Shown here: piece by piece, positions 10,426 through 19,892 of the stretch
Layout of the letters: each line of letters opens with the position of its first letter
How positions within the stretch are numbered: the first letter of the stretch is position 1
Assembly (NCBI RefSeq): GCF_016127315.1
Contig: NZ_CP065997.1
Span: forward strand, 3,162,001 to 3,226,000
Origin: Achromobacter deleyi
GTDB taxonomy: Bacteria; Pseudomonadota; Gammaproteobacteria; Burkholderiales; Burkholderiaceae_B
Length of the DNA: 64,000 nucleotides
Direction of reading: 5' to 3'
Notes under the pieces: model-generated
Database searches by the model: none
What the model saw: only the letters and a program-made list of their open reading frames with translations
What the model was told of the DNA's origin: nothing
Program-made: the position numbers and the translations under genes

Positions 10426-12087
10426 ATGCAAATTCTCAGCCCAATCAACGTCGGCCACGCACCGAACGACCAGACCGGCGACACGCTGCGCGACGCGATG
10501 ACGCTCGCGAACGAGAACTTCACCAAGATCCGCGCCGGCGTGGACTCGGTCGAAGTGTCCGCCGCCGCCGCCCAGCGCAAAGCGGACGCGGCACTTCCCG
10601 CCGCCGAGAAAGGCGCCGCAGGCGGTGTGACCCCGCTGGACGCGGCGGGCAAAGTGCCGGCTGCGCATCTTCCCCCACCGGCAGTGCCGCTGTCGGAGAA
10701 ATCCGCCCCTGGCGGCGTGGCCCCGCTGGATGAGCAAGGCCGTGTGCCCGTCGACCACCTGCCGATCCCGGTGCCTGCCGTGCCACTGGCCGAAAAGGGC
10801 CAGCCGAACGGCGTCGCCACGCTGACCGCCGATGGCAAGATCACGCCGGTGCAATTGCCTGACCTGATCCCCGCCGCTGAAAAGGCCCGGCCCAATGGCG
10901 TCGCGACCCTGGCGGCCGACGGCCGCATCGTCCCCGGCCAATTGCCGGCGCTGATTCCCGCCGCCGACAAGGGCCGCCCGGGCGGCGTGCCCACGCTCGA
11001 TGCCGACGGCCGCGTCCCCGCCGCGCAACTGCCCGCGGTGCAGGACGCCGTGCCGTTGGCGGAAAAGGGCCTGGCGGGCGGTGTCGCCACCTTGGGCGGC
11101 GACGGCAAGGTGCCGGCCGGGCAGTTGCCGGTGATCGACAGCATTCCGCTGGGCTTCGTGTCCTGGTGGCCGAGCCGCGCCGCGATTCCCGCGGGATGGG
11201 CGCCGCTGGATGGCCAGACGATCAGTCGGGCCGCTTTCCCGGATATCTGGGCCACCTTGGAGGCGGGGAGATTTCCGTTGGTGGCTGAAGCCACCTGGCA
11301 AAGCGATGTGATGACGCGCGCAAGCTACACGGCAGGGGATGGCGCAACCACGCTGCGTCTGCCTGACTTGAACGGCAAGTCGGCCGGCTCGTTGGGCGCG
11401 GTGATGCTGCGCGGCGATGGCGCGTTGTCCAGCGGCGTTGCCGGGCAGATTCAACGCGATGCCATGCAGGCAATGATGGGAGAGCAGGCGCTGACCTACG
11501 GTGTCATCACAGGCCCCGGCTCGGGTCCCTTTGCCGGAAGTCGGCAGGGAGACCGCGCGCCGCGCACCTCGCCTTCCTACCCGGCAAGTGTCGGGGGCGA
11601 TACGCTGAGGTTCGACAACTCCGTCAGCGTGCGGACGGCTGTGGAAAATCGCCCCTTGAACGCCACCGGCTGCTGGGTGGTGAAGCTTGCCGGCACGGCG
11701 ATCAACGCGGGCAAGCTGGATGCTTTGCAATTGGCCTCCGATCTGGCGAGCGTGAACGCGGAGATGCAGGCGCTGCGAGGCCAGTTGGCCAGTGTCCTGG
11801 GCATCGGGCAGACGCTGCAGGATGTGACCGCGCAGCGGGCCCTGGCAACGAATTACACGAATCCGACAACGCGTCCCATCGTCGTGTACGGCGCGGGCAC
11901 ATCCGCGCAGGCGGGGGCAAGCATGGCGCTGGTGGTCAATGGAACGGTCGTGTCCACCAGCTCCTATGCGGGTACCGGCGCCGAGTTCGGCGTGTCGAGC
12001 ATCGTGCCGTCGGGTGCGACCTACTGGATCGTCGCGGCAGGCCTGACCAACGGGAACACGCCGAAGAAGTGGATGGAATACCGCTGA
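10426..12087 (+). CDS. Tail-fibre-like protein, repeat-rich paralogue 2
   Basis: A 553-residue paralogue of the preceding protein, 105 bases downstream. The first 100 residues are nearly the same, the collar-like region (SWWPSRAAIPAG, LDGQTISRAAFPD, RLPDLNGKS, RGDGALSSG) is clearly homologous, and both end in GIGQT/GVGQT plus a beta-rich tip with EYR. It lacks the pyocin-knob segment; in its place six EKG..GGV..L..GK.P..QLP repeats fill residues 61-243. It probably forms a fibrous trimer with receptor-binding tip, by analogy with tail fibres. The ATG at 10426 matches the paralogue start. Confidence 0.85.
   Translation: MQILSPINVGHAPNDQTGDTLRDAMTLANENFTKIRAGVDSVEVSAAAAQRKADAALPAAEKGAAGGVTPLDAAGKVPAAHLPPPAVPLSEKSAPGGVAPLDEQGRVPVDHLPIPVPAVPLAEKGQPNGVATLTADGKITPVQLPDLIPAAEKARPNGVATLAADGRIVPGQLPALIPAADKGRPGGVPTLDADGRVPAAQLPAVQDAVPLAEKGLAGGVATLGGDGKVPAGQLPVIDSIPLGFVSWWPSRAAIPAGWAPLDGQTISRAAFPDIWATLEAGRFPLVAEATWQSDVMTRASYTAGDGATTLRLPDLNGKSAGSLGAVMLRGDGALSSGVAGQIQRDAMQAMMGEQALTYGVITGPGSGPFAGSRQGDRAPRTSPSYPASVGGDTLRFDNSVSVRTAVENRPLNATGCWVVKLAGTAINAGKLDALQLASDLASVNAEMQALRGQLASVLGIGQTLQDVTAQRALATNYTNPTTRPIVVYGAGTSAQAGASMALVVNGTVVSTSSYAGTGAEFGVSSIVPSGATYWIVAAGLTNGNTPKKWMEYR
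10606..11154 (+). repeat. Six in-frame repeats of 29-32 codons in the second tail-fibre gene
   Basis: Repeat boundaries at residues 61, 91, 123, 152, 181 and 213 each begin with (E/D)K and contain GV, L, DG(K/R) and LP at fixed spacing. Lengths vary from 29 to 32 codons, so this is an old, diverged tandem array, likely building the fibre shaft. Confidence 0.85.
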
Positions 12088-12104
12088 TCGGGCTTGCCTC
12101 GGCC

Positions 12105-12130
12105 GGGCCATCGCGCAGGCGCGACGGCCC
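12105..12130. terminator. Hairpin between convergent genes
   Basis: GGGCC-A-TCGCG (12105-12115), loop CAGG, CGCGA-C-GGCCC (12120-12130). It lies between the second tail-fibre gene and the convergent TRAP protein gene. No T run, so only a weak or bidirectional terminator is suggested. Confidence 0.45.
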
Positions 12131-12138
12131 GCGCGGCA

Positions 12139-13125
12139 TCACGGCCGCCGCATCGCCTTCAGGATATTCACCCCGTCAGTCCCCGCCGCGGCCTCCCATT
12201 GCTTCACCGAGTCCGCCGCCGCGCTCTTGAGCGCCTGGCGCACCGGCGTCGGCACGGCGGTGTCGATCGTCACGCCGTTCTTGCGCATGTTGGCGTAGTT
12301 CTGCTGCAGCCGGCCTTCGATGCGCTTCCACTGTTCCGCCTCGGTCTGCGCGGCGGCCTGGTCGATGGCCTTGCGCGACTTCGCGTCCAGCGATTGATAG
12401 GCCTGCAGGTTCATCGTCGCCACCGAGATCGGCATGGCGTAGTTGATCTCGGCGAAGCGCGGCAGGTGTTCCCACAGCTTGCGGCCGGCGCCGCCGTCGC
12501 CCGAGGACAGCACCGCGTTGACCTCGCCCGAGGCGATGCGCGGCATGGCGTCGGCGAACGAGATGTTCTGCGCGCGCGCGCCGGCCTTCTGCATCACGTC
12601 CTGCGAGGTCGCGTCATAGGTGCGGATGCTGAGCGCCTTCAACGCGGCGACGCTGTCCACTTTGTCCTTGGACCAGATGCCCGAGGCCGGCCAGGGCGTG
12701 GTGTAGAGCAGCTTCTGGCCATGAGCGGCCAGCAGCTTCTCGTAGGCCGGGCGGGCTGATTTGTTCAGGGCGCGGGCCTTGGCCAGCGAGTCGGCCAGGA
12801 ACGGCAGCGAGGACACCCCGAACAGCGGGTACTTCGAGGCCAGCGCGCCGGCGAAGGCGTCGCCGGCATCGACCTTGCGCGCCTGGACCGCGTCGATCAT
12901 GTCGCCAGACTTGATGCCGCGCGCGGCATCGAAGCTGGCGTCGATCACCACCTGGCCCGCGCTCTTGCTGCGCACCAGGTCGGCGAAGGTGGACACGCCT
13001 TGCCCGGGCATCGAGGTGGCCGGGTATTCGGTGGTCATGGTGAGGGTGGTGGCGGCTAGCGCGCCGTGGCTCGCAAAGGCGATGACGATGCCCGCCCACA
13101 GGCGGATGGAAGGACTGCCCAGCAT
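12139..13125 (-). CDS. TRAP-type transporter substrate-binding protein (DctP family), orphan
   Basis: A 328-residue periplasmic binding protein. The ATG at 13123-13125 is chosen: AGGAG lies 9 bases upstream, and the peptide then begins MLGSPSIRLWAG with a signal sequence cleaved near GALA. The DctP fold is recognisable from the ordered blocks GIKSGDMIDAVQ, FADAMPRIASGEVNAV and QAAAQTEAEQWKRIE. Such proteins deliver organic acids to DctQ/DctM membrane subunits, but none is encoded beside it here. The substrate is unknown. It is flanked by unrelated genes and seems to be a monocistronic gene. Confidence 0.85.
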   Translation of the reverse strand: MLGSPSIRLWAGIVIAFASHGALAATTLTMTTEYPATSMPGQGVSTFADLVRSKSAGQVVIDASFDAARGIKSGDMIDAVQARKVDAGDAFAGALASKYPLFGVSSLPFLADSLAKARALNKSARPAYEKLLAAHGQKLLYTTPWPASGIWSKDKVDSVAALKALSIRTYDATSQDVMQKAGARAQNISFADAMPRIASGEVNAVLSSGDGGAGRKLWEHLPRFAEINYAMPISVATMNLQAYQSLDAKSRKAIDQAAAQTEAEQWKRIEGRLQQNYANMRKNGVTIDTAVPTPVRQALKSAAADSVKQWEAAAGTDGVNILKAMRRP

Positions 13126-13279
13126 GCGCGACTCCTGGTCGTGACGAAAAATCCGGGGTCGGGCGGGCGGATGCTGCGGGCCGGCACCAGGCCAATGCCG
13201 CAAAGCGTACGGCAAGGGCCCGGGCCCGGCTAGTTCCTGATAACCCTAAGGCGCGCTTGAAACGGCCGTCGCGGCAGGC

Positions 13280-13306
13280 AAAAAAAAACGCCCCTCGAAA
13301 GGGGCG
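13280..13306 (-). terminator. Rho-independent terminator for the glutaryl-CoA dehydrogenase gene
   Basis: On the minus strand CGCCCC, loop TTTCGA, GGGGCG, then nine T (seen as nine A at 13280-13288 on the plus strand). It lies about 80 bases past the gcdH stop. Confidence 0.9.
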
Positions 13307-13384
13307 CACAGTCTTCGCCACGCCGGCGAACCGCGCGTCGGGAGCAGAGCCGGGCTCCGTCCGCGCGGCGTACTGCAAATCAAA

Positions 13385-14578
13385 TCAATAGAAAGCCTGG
13401 ATGCCGGTCTGCGCGCGGCCGAGGATCAACGCGTGCACGTCGTGCGTGCCTTCGTAGGTGTTGACCACTTCCAGGTTGACCAGGTGGCGGGCCACGCCGA
13501 ATTCGTCGGAGATGCCGTTGCCGCCCAGCATGTCGCGGGCCAGGCGGGCGATGTCCAGCGCCTTGCCGCACGAGTTGCGCTTCATGATCGAGGTGATCTC
13601 GACGGCGGCGGTGCCTTCGTCCTTCATGCGGCCCAGGCGCAGGCAGCCTTGCAGCGCCAGCGTGATCTCGGTCTGCATGTCGGCCAGCTTCTTCTGGATC
13701 AGCTGATTGGCGGCCAGCGGGCGGCCGAACTGCTTGCGGTCCAGGGTGTACTGGCGGGCGGTGTGCCAGCAGGCTTCGGCGGCGCCGATCGCGCCCCAGG
13801 CGATGCCGTAGCGGGCCGAGTTCAGGCAGGTGAACGGACCCTTCAGGCCGGACACGCCGGGCATCATCTGGTCGGCGGACACTTCCACTTCGTCCATGAC
13901 GATTTCACCGGTGATCGAGGCGCGCAGGCCGACCTTGCCGTGGATGGCGGGGGCGGACAGGCCCTTGGTGCCCTTGTCGAGGATGAAACCGCGGATCTTG
14001 CCGTCGAACTCGCCGCCGACGCACTTGGCCCACACCACGAACACGTCGGCGATGGGGGAGTTGGTGATCCACATCTTGTTGCCGGTCAGCTTGTAGCCGT
14101 CAGCGGTCTTGACGGCGCGCGTTTCCATGCCGCCGGGGTCGGAGCCGTGGTTGGGTTCGGTCAGGCCGAAGCAGCCGATCCACTCGCCGCGGGCCAGCTT
14201 GGGCAGGTACTTCTGCTTCTGCGCTTCGCTGCCGAATTCGTTGATGGGCACCATCACCAGCGACGACTGCACGCTCATCATCGAGCGGTAGCCGGAGTCG
14301 ATGCGCTCGACTTCACGGGCGATCAGGCCATAGCTGACGTAGTTCAGGCCGGCGCCGCCGTATTCGGCGGGGATGGTGGCGCCCAGCAGGCCCAGTTCAC
14401 CCATTTCCGAGAAGATTTCCGGATCGGTCTTTTCGTTGCGGAAGGCATTCAGCACGCGCGGGGCCAGCTTGTCCTGCGAGTAGGCGTGGGCGGCATCGCG
14501 CACCATGCGTTCTTCTTCGGTGAGCTGCTGGTCCAGCAACAGGGGATCTTGCCAATGGAACGAGGGATTCGAGGACAT
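13385..14578 (-). CDS. gcdH: Glutaryl-CoA dehydrogenase
   Basis: Flavoprotein that oxidises and decarboxylates glutaryl-CoA to crotonyl-CoA in lysine/tryptophan and aromatic acid catabolism. The 397-residue length and acyl-CoA dehydrogenase blocks ([39 protein letters not shown]) fit. The catalytic base is Glu376 in the segment [20 protein letters not shown], characteristic of GcdH. It is followed by its own terminator. The upstream region carries an imperfect inverted repeat near 14596-14613 that could bind a local regulator, but no gcdR is adjacent. Confidence 0.93.
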   Translation of the reverse strand: MSSNPSFHWQDPLLLDQQLTEEERMVRDAAHAYSQDKLAPRVLNAFRNEKTDPEIFSEMGELGLLGATIPAEYGGAGLNYVSYGLIAREVERIDSGYRSMMSVQSSLVMVPINEFGSEAQKQKYLPKLARGEWIGCFGLTEPNHGSDPGGMETRAVKTADGYKLTGNKMWITNSPIADVFVVWAKCVGGEFDGKIRGFILDKGTKGLSAPAIHGKVGLRASITGEIVMDEVEVSADQMMPGVSGLKGPFTCLNSARYGIAWGAIGAAEACWHTARQYTLDRKQFGRPLAANQLIQKKLADMQTEITLALQGCLRLGRMKDEGTAAVEITSIMKRNSCGKALDIARLARDMLGGNGISDEFGVARHLVNLEVVNTYEGTHDVHALILGRAQTGIQAFY

Positions 14579-14708
14579 GCTGGGTCTCCGCTATGGATTT
14601 CCGTTTTCGGAATCTGGAAAGTTTAAACCTAAAATAATTGGCGCGGCAACCCGGGGTTTACGCGACGCGCGCGGGCGCGTCGCCGTGGGGTTGCCGGCGC
14701 CTCGGGTA

Positions 14709-16391
14709 TCAGTGCCGGGCCTTGAGCGCCGCGTCGCGGATCTTGTCGAGCGTGGTCGACGGCGTGATGGTCTGCGGGTCGATGAAGCAGTGCAGGATGG
14801 CCGGCTTGCCGCTGGCCAGCGCGCGTTCGAAGGCCGGCCCGAACTGCTCGGTGGTCTCGACGCGTTCGCCGTGGCCGCCGAAGGCGCGGGCGTAGTCGGC
14901 GAAGTCGGGGTTCTTCAATTCGGTGGCGGAAATGCGGCCGGGGTAGTGCTTTTCCTGGTGCATGCGGATGGTGCCGTACATGCCGTTGTCGACCAGCACC
15001 ACGATGATGGGCAGGTCGTACTGCACGGCGGTGGCGAATTCCTGGCCGTGCATCAGGAAGCAGCCGTCGCCGGCGAAGCAGACCACGGTCTTGTCGGGCC
15101 AGACGCGCTTGGCGCCCACGGCCGCCGGCAGGCCGTAGCCCATCGAGCCGGAGGTCGGGGCCAGTTGCGTGCCGAAGCGGGTGAAGCGGTGGAAGCGGTG
15201 CAGCCAGGTGGCGTAGTTGCCGGCGCCGTTGGTCATGATGGCGTCGGCCGGCAGCGTCTTTTCCAGGTAGGCCATGACCTGGCCCATCTGCAGCGCGCCC
15301 GGGGTGGTGACGGCGCTCGGGTCGCTCCATTTCAGGTACGACTCGCGCATGGCCTGCGTGCCGTCGGCCCAGGCCGGCTGCGCGGGGGCCTTCAGGCCGG
15401 CCAGCGCTTCGGCGAAGGCGGCGGGCGAGGTGTTGATGGCCAGCGTGGGGCGGTAGACGCGGCCCAGTTCGGCGGCGTCCGGATGCACGTGCACCAGCTT
15501 CTGCCTGGGCACCGGAATGTCCAGCAGCGTGTAGGCCTGGCTGGGGTTTTCCGACATTCGGCCGCCGACCAGCAGCACCAGGTCGGCGTCGGCCACGCGC
15601 TTGAGCAGGGCGGGGTTGATGCCCAGGCCGACGTCGCCGATGAAACACGGATGGTCGGCCGGGAACAGCATCTGGCGGCGGAACGACACCGCCGTGGGCA
15701 GCGCGTGGCGCTGCGCGAAATCGGCGAACTGCTGCACCGCGCGCGCGTCCCAGCGCGTGCCGCCGAGAATGGCGACGGGATTGCTGGCCTTGGCCAGCAG
15801 TTGCTCCAGGTCGGCCAGCTGGCCGGCGGTGGGGGCGGAATCGATGATGTCGTAACGCGGCGCGTCGGCCACCTGGGCGGCTTCGACCAGCATGTCTTCG
15901 GGCAGCGCGATCACCACCGGGCCGGGACGGCCCGAGGTGGCGATGTGGAAGGCGCGCGAGATCAGTTCGGGAATGCGCTCGACCTGGTCGATCTCGGTGA
16001 CCCACTTGGCCTGCGTGCCGAAGACGGCGCGGTAGTCCATTTCCTGGAAGGCCTCGCGCTCGCGCATGCCGCGCTCGATCTGGCCGACGAACAGGATCAT
16101 CGGGGTTGAGTCCTGCTTGGCGATGTGCACGCCGGCCAGCGCGTTGGACGCGCCCGGGCCGCGGGTCACCATGCAGATGCCGGGTTCACCGGTCAGCTTG
16201 CCATGGGCGTCGGCCATCATGGCGGCGCCGCCTTCCTGGCGGCAGACGGTGACCTTGATGTCGGCGTCGTGCAGGCCGTCCAGCACCGCCAGATAGCTTT
16301 CGCCGGGAACGCAGAAAACGTGTTTGACGCCCTGGGCGACGAGTTGGTCGACCAGGATGTGGCCGCCGAGGCGGGATGCTTGCTGGGACAT
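14709..16391 (-). CDS. Thiamine diphosphate-dependent enzyme (acetolactate synthase large-subunit-like)
   Basis: A 560-residue ThDP enzyme of the acetohydroxyacid synthase/benzoylformate decarboxylase group. Glu53 (VCRQEGGAAMMAD) is the ThDP-activating glutamate; the C-terminal ThDP/Mg motif is GDGCFLMHGQEFATA with DNGMYGTIRMHQ. The central FAD/UDP-domain region is present. No small regulatory subunit is adjacent, so it is probably not the biosynthetic ilvB and more likely a catabolic decarboxylase or carboligase; the substrate is unknown. It is transcribed divergently from a LysR regulator that probably controls it. Confidence 0.85.
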   Translation of the reverse strand: MSQQASRLGGHILVDQLVAQGVKHVFCVPGESYLAVLDGLHDADIKVTVCRQEGGAAMMADAHGKLTGEPGICMVTRGPGASNALAGVHIAKQDSTPMILFVGQIERGMREREAFQEMDYRAVFGTQAKWVTEIDQVERIPELISRAFHIATSGRPGPVVIALPEDMLVEAAQVADAPRYDIIDSAPTAGQLADLEQLLAKASNPVAILGGTRWDARAVQQFADFAQRHALPTAVSFRRQMLFPADHPCFIGDVGLGINPALLKRVADADLVLLVGGRMSENPSQAYTLLDIPVPRQKLVHVHPDAAELGRVYRPTLAINTSPAAFAEALAGLKAPAQPAWADGTQAMRESYLKWSDPSAVTTPGALQMGQVMAYLEKTLPADAIMTNGAGNYATWLHRFHRFTRFGTQLAPTSGSMGYGLPAAVGAKRVWPDKTVVCFAGDGCFLMHGQEFATAVQYDLPIIVVLVDNGMYGTIRMHQEKHYPGRISATELKNPDFADYARAFGGHGERVETTEQFGPAFERALASGKPAILHCFIDPQTITPSTTLDKIRDAALKARH

Positions 16392-16452
16392 GGTGGGTGT
16401 CAGGATGAGCCGAGATTAAGACATCCGAGCATAATGTTCCTTGATCGCACAA

Positions 16453-16471
16453 TGCAATTGATAAAATTGCA
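16453..16471. promoter_or_regulatory. LysR-type operator candidate TGCAATT-N5-AATTGCA
   Basis: A perfect inverted repeat with 7-base arms (16453-16459 and 16465-16471) lies between the divergent ThDP enzyme gene and the LysR gene, about 60 bases from one start and 100 from the other. Position and symmetry suit a LysR recognition site. Confidence 0.55.
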
Positions 16472-16570
16472 CAATCTAGTGACCCGCCGGCACGACCCGG
16501 ATGTTGCGCCGCGGCAGGCGCGGCGGGTGTTTCCGGCGTTCTTCGGTTCCTTCCTGGCGGTTACCGCTCC

Positions 16571-17476
16571 ATGAGAAACGGCATTCCCAACCTCAGCGCC
16601 CTGCAGGCTTTCGAGGCCTCGGCCCGTCTGGGCAGTTTTTCGCGCGCGGCCGAAGAGCTGTCCCTGACCCACAGCGCGGTCTACCGCCAGGTGGCCAGCC
16701 TGGAGGCGCGGCTGGGGGTGCAACTGTTCACCCGGGTGCGCCGCCGCATCGTGCTGACCGACCATGGCGCGGAATATGCGGGACGCATCCGCCACCATCT
16801 CGACCAGATCGAGAAGGACACTTTCGGCCTGGTCAGCCGCACGGGCATGGGCCGCAGCATCCACATCGCCGTGGTGCCGACGCTGGCCACCACCTGGCTG
16901 ATCCCGCGGCTGGCGGATTTCCAGCGCGAGCAGCCGGACATCACCGTCAGCCTGTCGGTGCGCACCCTGCCGTTCCAGTTCAAGGACCAGCCGTTCGATG
17001 GCGCGCTGTATCACGGCGATACGCTGTGGCCGGGCACCCAGGGCGTGCTGCTGTTTCCGGAGCGCGAGCTGGTGCCGGTCTGCGCGCCCGAACTGGCGGC
17101 GCGCGTGACCGAGGCCGGGGCTGGCGCGCTGGCGGGCATGACCCACCTGCACCTGAGTTCGCGCCCCGACGCCTGGCGCCAGTGGTACGGCGCCAACAAT
17201 TACCTCTATGGCCCCCAGGCCGCGGGCGGGCCGCGCTACGAGCTGTTCACCATGGTGATGGCGGCGGTGCAGGCCGGGCTGGGCGTGGGCCTGATGCCGC
17301 GCTTCCTGGCGCAGCCGGCGCTGGACCAGGGCACGCTGGCGATGCCCGTGCCGCAGTCGCTGACGGTCAGCCAGGGTTACTACTTCGGCTATCCGCAGCG
17401 CAGCGAGCGCTCCGAGGCGCTGAAGCTGTTCGAGACCTGGCTCAAGTCGGCCGCCGCGGCGGTGGCGGGGCGCTGA
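16571..17476 (+). CDS. LysR family transcriptional regulator (GcvA-like)
   Basis: A 301-residue regulator with an N-terminal winged helix-turn-helix (LQAFEASARLGSFSRAAEEL, then HSAVYRQVASLEARLGVQLF) and a C-terminal effector-binding domain with GcvA-like spacing (GLGVGLMPRFL near residue 240). It is divergent from the ThDP enzyme gene, with an inverted repeat in the 179-base spacer, so local control of that gene is likely. The effector is unknown. Confidence 0.88.
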   Translation: MRNGIPNLSALQAFEASARLGSFSRAAEELSLTHSAVYRQVASLEARLGVQLFTRVRRRIVLTDHGAEYAGRIRHHLDQIEKDTFGLVSRTGMGRSIHIAVVPTLATTWLIPRLADFQREQPDITVSLSVRTLPFQFKDQPFDGALYHGDTLWPGTQGVLLFPERELVPVCAPELAARVTEAGAGALAGMTHLHLSSRPDAWRQWYGANNYLYGPQAAGGPRYELFTMVMAAVQAGLGVGLMPRFLAQPALDQGTLAMPVPQSLTVSQGYYFGYPQRSERSEALKLFETWLKSAAAAVAGR

Positions 17477-17580
17477 TGGCCCGGCCCGGCGCGGGGCCGT
17501 GGCCGTAGAATGTGGCCCATCCCGCGACCGGCGCCGATCCCGCCGCCGACCCGCCATTCCCTGACGCCTTGCCCCCGCCC

Positions 17581-18564
17581 ATGTCCGACGCCCGCCCGCC
17601 GCTTGCCTCCCAGGCCGACATCGACGCCTTCATCGACGCCGTCTGGCTCGAGGACGGCCTGTCGGCCAACACGTTGGCGGCCTACCGGCGCGACCTGACC
17701 GGTTTCGCGCGCTGGCTGGAGGACCCCGAGGCCTATGCCCGCGAGATGGCCGACCGCTATGGCGACGCGGCCTCGGCCCACGCGCTGCCGGCCGGCCCCG
17801 CCAAGGCGCTGGCCGAGGCCGGCAAGGCCGACATCGAGGCCTGGTTCGCCTTCCGCCACGAAGAGACCCGCGCCACCACCGCCAACCGGCGCCTGGCCGC
17901 GCTGCGGCGCTTCTATGCCTGGGCCCTGCGCGAGCATCGCGCGGCGCAGGACCCCTGCCTGACGCTGGTGGCGGCCAAGCAACCGCCGCGCCTGCCCAAG
18001 ACGCTGTCCGAGCAGCAGGTCGACGCGCTGCTGCGCGCGCCCGACCTGGGTCAGCCGCGCGGCCTGCGCGACCGCGCCATGCTGGAAACGCTGTACGCCA
18101 CCGGCCTGCGCGTGTCCGAACTGGTCGGGGTGCGGGCGCTGGACGTCAGCCTGAACGAGGGCGTGGTGCGCGTGGTGCTGGGCAAGGGCGGCAAGGACCG
18201 CCTGGTGCCGCTGGGGGCGGAAGCGGCGCACTGGATCGACCAGTACATGAAGACCGCGCGGCCCGAGCTGGCCGCCGGCCGCGTCAGCGACGCGCTCTTC
18301 ATCACCGGCCGGGCCGAGCCCATGTCGCGCCAGGCGTTCTGGCAGCTGGTCAAGAAATACGCGATGCTGGCGGGCGTGCACGCGCCGCTGTCGCCGCACG
18401 TGTTGCGCCACGCTTTCGCCACCCATCTGCTCAACCACGGCGCCGACCTGCGCGTGGTGCAGATGCTGCTGGGCCACGCCGACATCTCCACCACGCAGAT
18501 CTACACCCACGTGGCGCGCGAGCGCCTGAAGGCGTTGCACGCCGCGCATCATCCGCGCGGTTGA
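17581..18564 (+). CDS. xerD: Site-specific tyrosine recombinase XerD
   Basis: Works with XerC at dif to resolve chromosome dimers. The complete catalytic set is present: Arg177 (ATGLRVSEL), Lys202 (GKGGKDR), His273 and Arg276 ([15 protein letters not shown]), His299 ([15 protein letters not shown]) and nucleophile Tyr308. The 327-residue length with the ATG at 17581 is right for XerD; the longer frame from 17512 adds a Pro/Ala-rich peptide not typical of the family. Compared with common XerD proteins the N-terminal domain has an acidic/Ala insertion around residues 48-80. It is a housekeeping gene, not evidence of an integrated element. Confidence 0.93.
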   Translation: MSDARPPLASQADIDAFIDAVWLEDGLSANTLAAYRRDLTGFARWLEDPEAYAREMADRYGDAASAHALPAGPAKALAEAGKADIEAWFAFRHEETRATTANRRLAALRRFYAWALREHRAAQDPCLTLVAAKQPPRLPKTLSEQQVDALLRAPDLGQPRGLRDRAMLETLYATGLRVSELVGVRALDVSLNEGVVRVVLGKGGKDRLVPLGAEAAHWIDQYMKTARPELAAGRVSDALFITGRAEPMSRQAFWQLVKKYAMLAGVHAPLSPHVLRHAFATHLLNHGADLRVVQMLLGHADISTTQIYTHVARERLKALHAAHHPRG

Positions 18565-18630
18565 CGCCGGCGTTTGCGCGCCGCCGTCCGCCTGCCTACA
18601 CTTTTGCCTTCGCCTTTCCAACGCAATGCC

Positions 18631-19119
18631 ATGAGCAAAGCCCGCCACGTCTCCGAAACGCCCGCCACCCAGTTCCTCAAGCAGCACAAAGTGGCGTACA
18701 CCGAACACACCTACGAATACATCGATCACGGCGGCGCCGGCGAGGCCGCGCGCCAGCTGGGGCTGGATCCGCACGCGGTGGTCAAGACGCTGGTGATGGA
18801 AGACGAATCGGCCAAGCCGCTGATCGTGGTGATGCACGGCGACCGCGAGGTCTCCACCAAGAACCTGGCGCGCCAGGCCGGCCTGAAGAAGGTCGAGCCC
18901 TGCAAGCCGGAAGTCGCGCAGCGCCATTCGGGCTACCAGGTCGGCGGCACTTCGCCGTTCGGCACGCGCAAGAAGATGCCGGTGTGGGTCGAGGCCGAGG
19001 TGCTGCAATACCCCGTCGTCTACATCAACGGCGGCCGCCGCGGCTACCTGGTGGGCATCGACCCGAACGTGCTGGTGAGCCTGCTGGGCGCCAAGCCGGT
19101 GACGGTGGCGCTGGAGTAG
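18631..19119 (+). CDS. ybaK: Cys-tRNA(Pro)/Cys-tRNA(Cys) deacylase YbaK
   Basis: A 162-residue YbaK/EbsC protein that hydrolyses mischarged Cys-tRNA(Pro). Typical blocks are [25 protein letters not shown], the Lys-containing [10 protein letters not shown] and [15 protein letters not shown]. The ATG at 18631 gives [19 protein letters not shown], matching family starts. It lies 66 bases after xerD and may be read through from it. Confidence 0.92.
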   Translation: MSKARHVSETPATQFLKQHKVAYTEHTYEYIDHGGAGEAARQLGLDPHAVVKTLVMEDESAKPLIVVMHGDREVSTKNLARQAGLKKVEPCKPEVAQRHSGYQVGGTSPFGTRKKMPVWVEAEVLQYPVVYINGGRRGYLVGIDPNVLVSLLGAKPVTVALE

Positions 19120-19262
19120 GGCGCCGGCCACGGCCTGGCGTGGTATCCCGCTACCACCCCCATCCGCGCGGGTGGGGGCACAATGGATGGCAGAACATCA
19201 AGAACCGGCCGCCCGGTCCTCGGGCGCTCCAGCCGGCGATCCCCCATCCCCAGGAGACAATC

Positions 19263-19841
19263 ATGAGCAAGAGACTGTTGATGCTGGTCGGCGACTACGC
19301 CGAAGACTACGAAACCATGGTGCCGTTCCAGACGCTGCTGGCGGTGGGGCACACGGTGCACGCGGTTTGCCCGGGCAAGAAGTCCGGCGAGAGCATCGCC
19401 ACCGCCATCCACGATTTCGAGGGCGCGCAGACCTACAGTGAAAAGCGCGGCCACAACTTCGCGCTGAACTACGATTTCGACCGCGTCGAGGCGGGTTCGT
19501 ACGACGGCCTGGTGATCCCCGGCGGCCGCGCGCCGGAATACCTGCGCCTGAACGAGAAAGTGCTGGAAATCGTGCGCGCCTTCGACCAGGCCAAGAAGCC
19601 GATCGCCGCCGTCTGCCACGGCGCCCAGTTGCTGGCGGCCGCGGGCATCCTGGAAGGCCGCACCTGCTCGGCCTATCCCGCGTGCGCGCCGGAAGTGCGG
19701 CTGGCCGGCGGCACCTACGCCGAGATCGGCATCGACCAGGCCTATACCGACGGCCACCTGGTGACGGCGCCGGCCTGGCCGGCGCATCCGGCGTGGCTGG
19801 CGCAGTTCCTGGCGGTGCTCGGCACCAAGATCACGCATTGA
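19263..19841 (+). CDS. DJ-1/PfpI family protein
   Basis: A 192-residue class I glutamine amidotransferase-like protein of the DJ-1/PfpI group. The nucleophile elbow is [10 protein letters not shown] with Cys118, and the upstream Glu-containing segment is [11 protein letters not shown]. Members act as glyoxalases, deglycases, chaperones or proteases; which applies cannot be told. The ATG has AGGAGA 8 bases upstream. It ends 51 bases before the convergent alcohol dehydrogenase. Confidence 0.88.
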   Translation: MSKRLLMLVGDYAEDYETMVPFQTLLAVGHTVHAVCPGKKSGESIATAIHDFEGAQTYSEKRGHNFALNYDFDRVEAGSYDGLVIPGGRAPEYLRLNEKVLEIVRAFDQAKKPIAAVCHGAQLLAAAGILEGRTCSAYPACAPEVRLAGGTYAEIGIDQAYTDGHLVTAPAWPAHPAWLAQFLAVLGTKITH

Positions 19842-19892
19842 GTCTCGTGCGCCGCGCGGCGGCCATTCACATGGCCCGGCCCGCGCGGGCGG

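Noticed and set aside
8254..12087. Diversity-generating retroelement acting on the tail-fibre tips
   Set aside because: No reverse transcriptase, template repeat or adenine-biased variable repeat is present in the window; the tips do not show the expected C-type lectin sequence.
14591..14628. Operator upstream of gcdH (GATTTCCG/CGGAATC repeat and GTTTAAAC)
   Set aside because: The repeat is imperfect and no regulator gene is adjacent; it was not strong enough to list as a site.
8000..19000. Prophage bounded by tail-fibre genes and a tyrosine recombinase
   Set aside because: The recombinase is XerD by length and motifs, the genes between are chromosomal metabolism, and no capsid, terminase, lysis or repressor gene is present.
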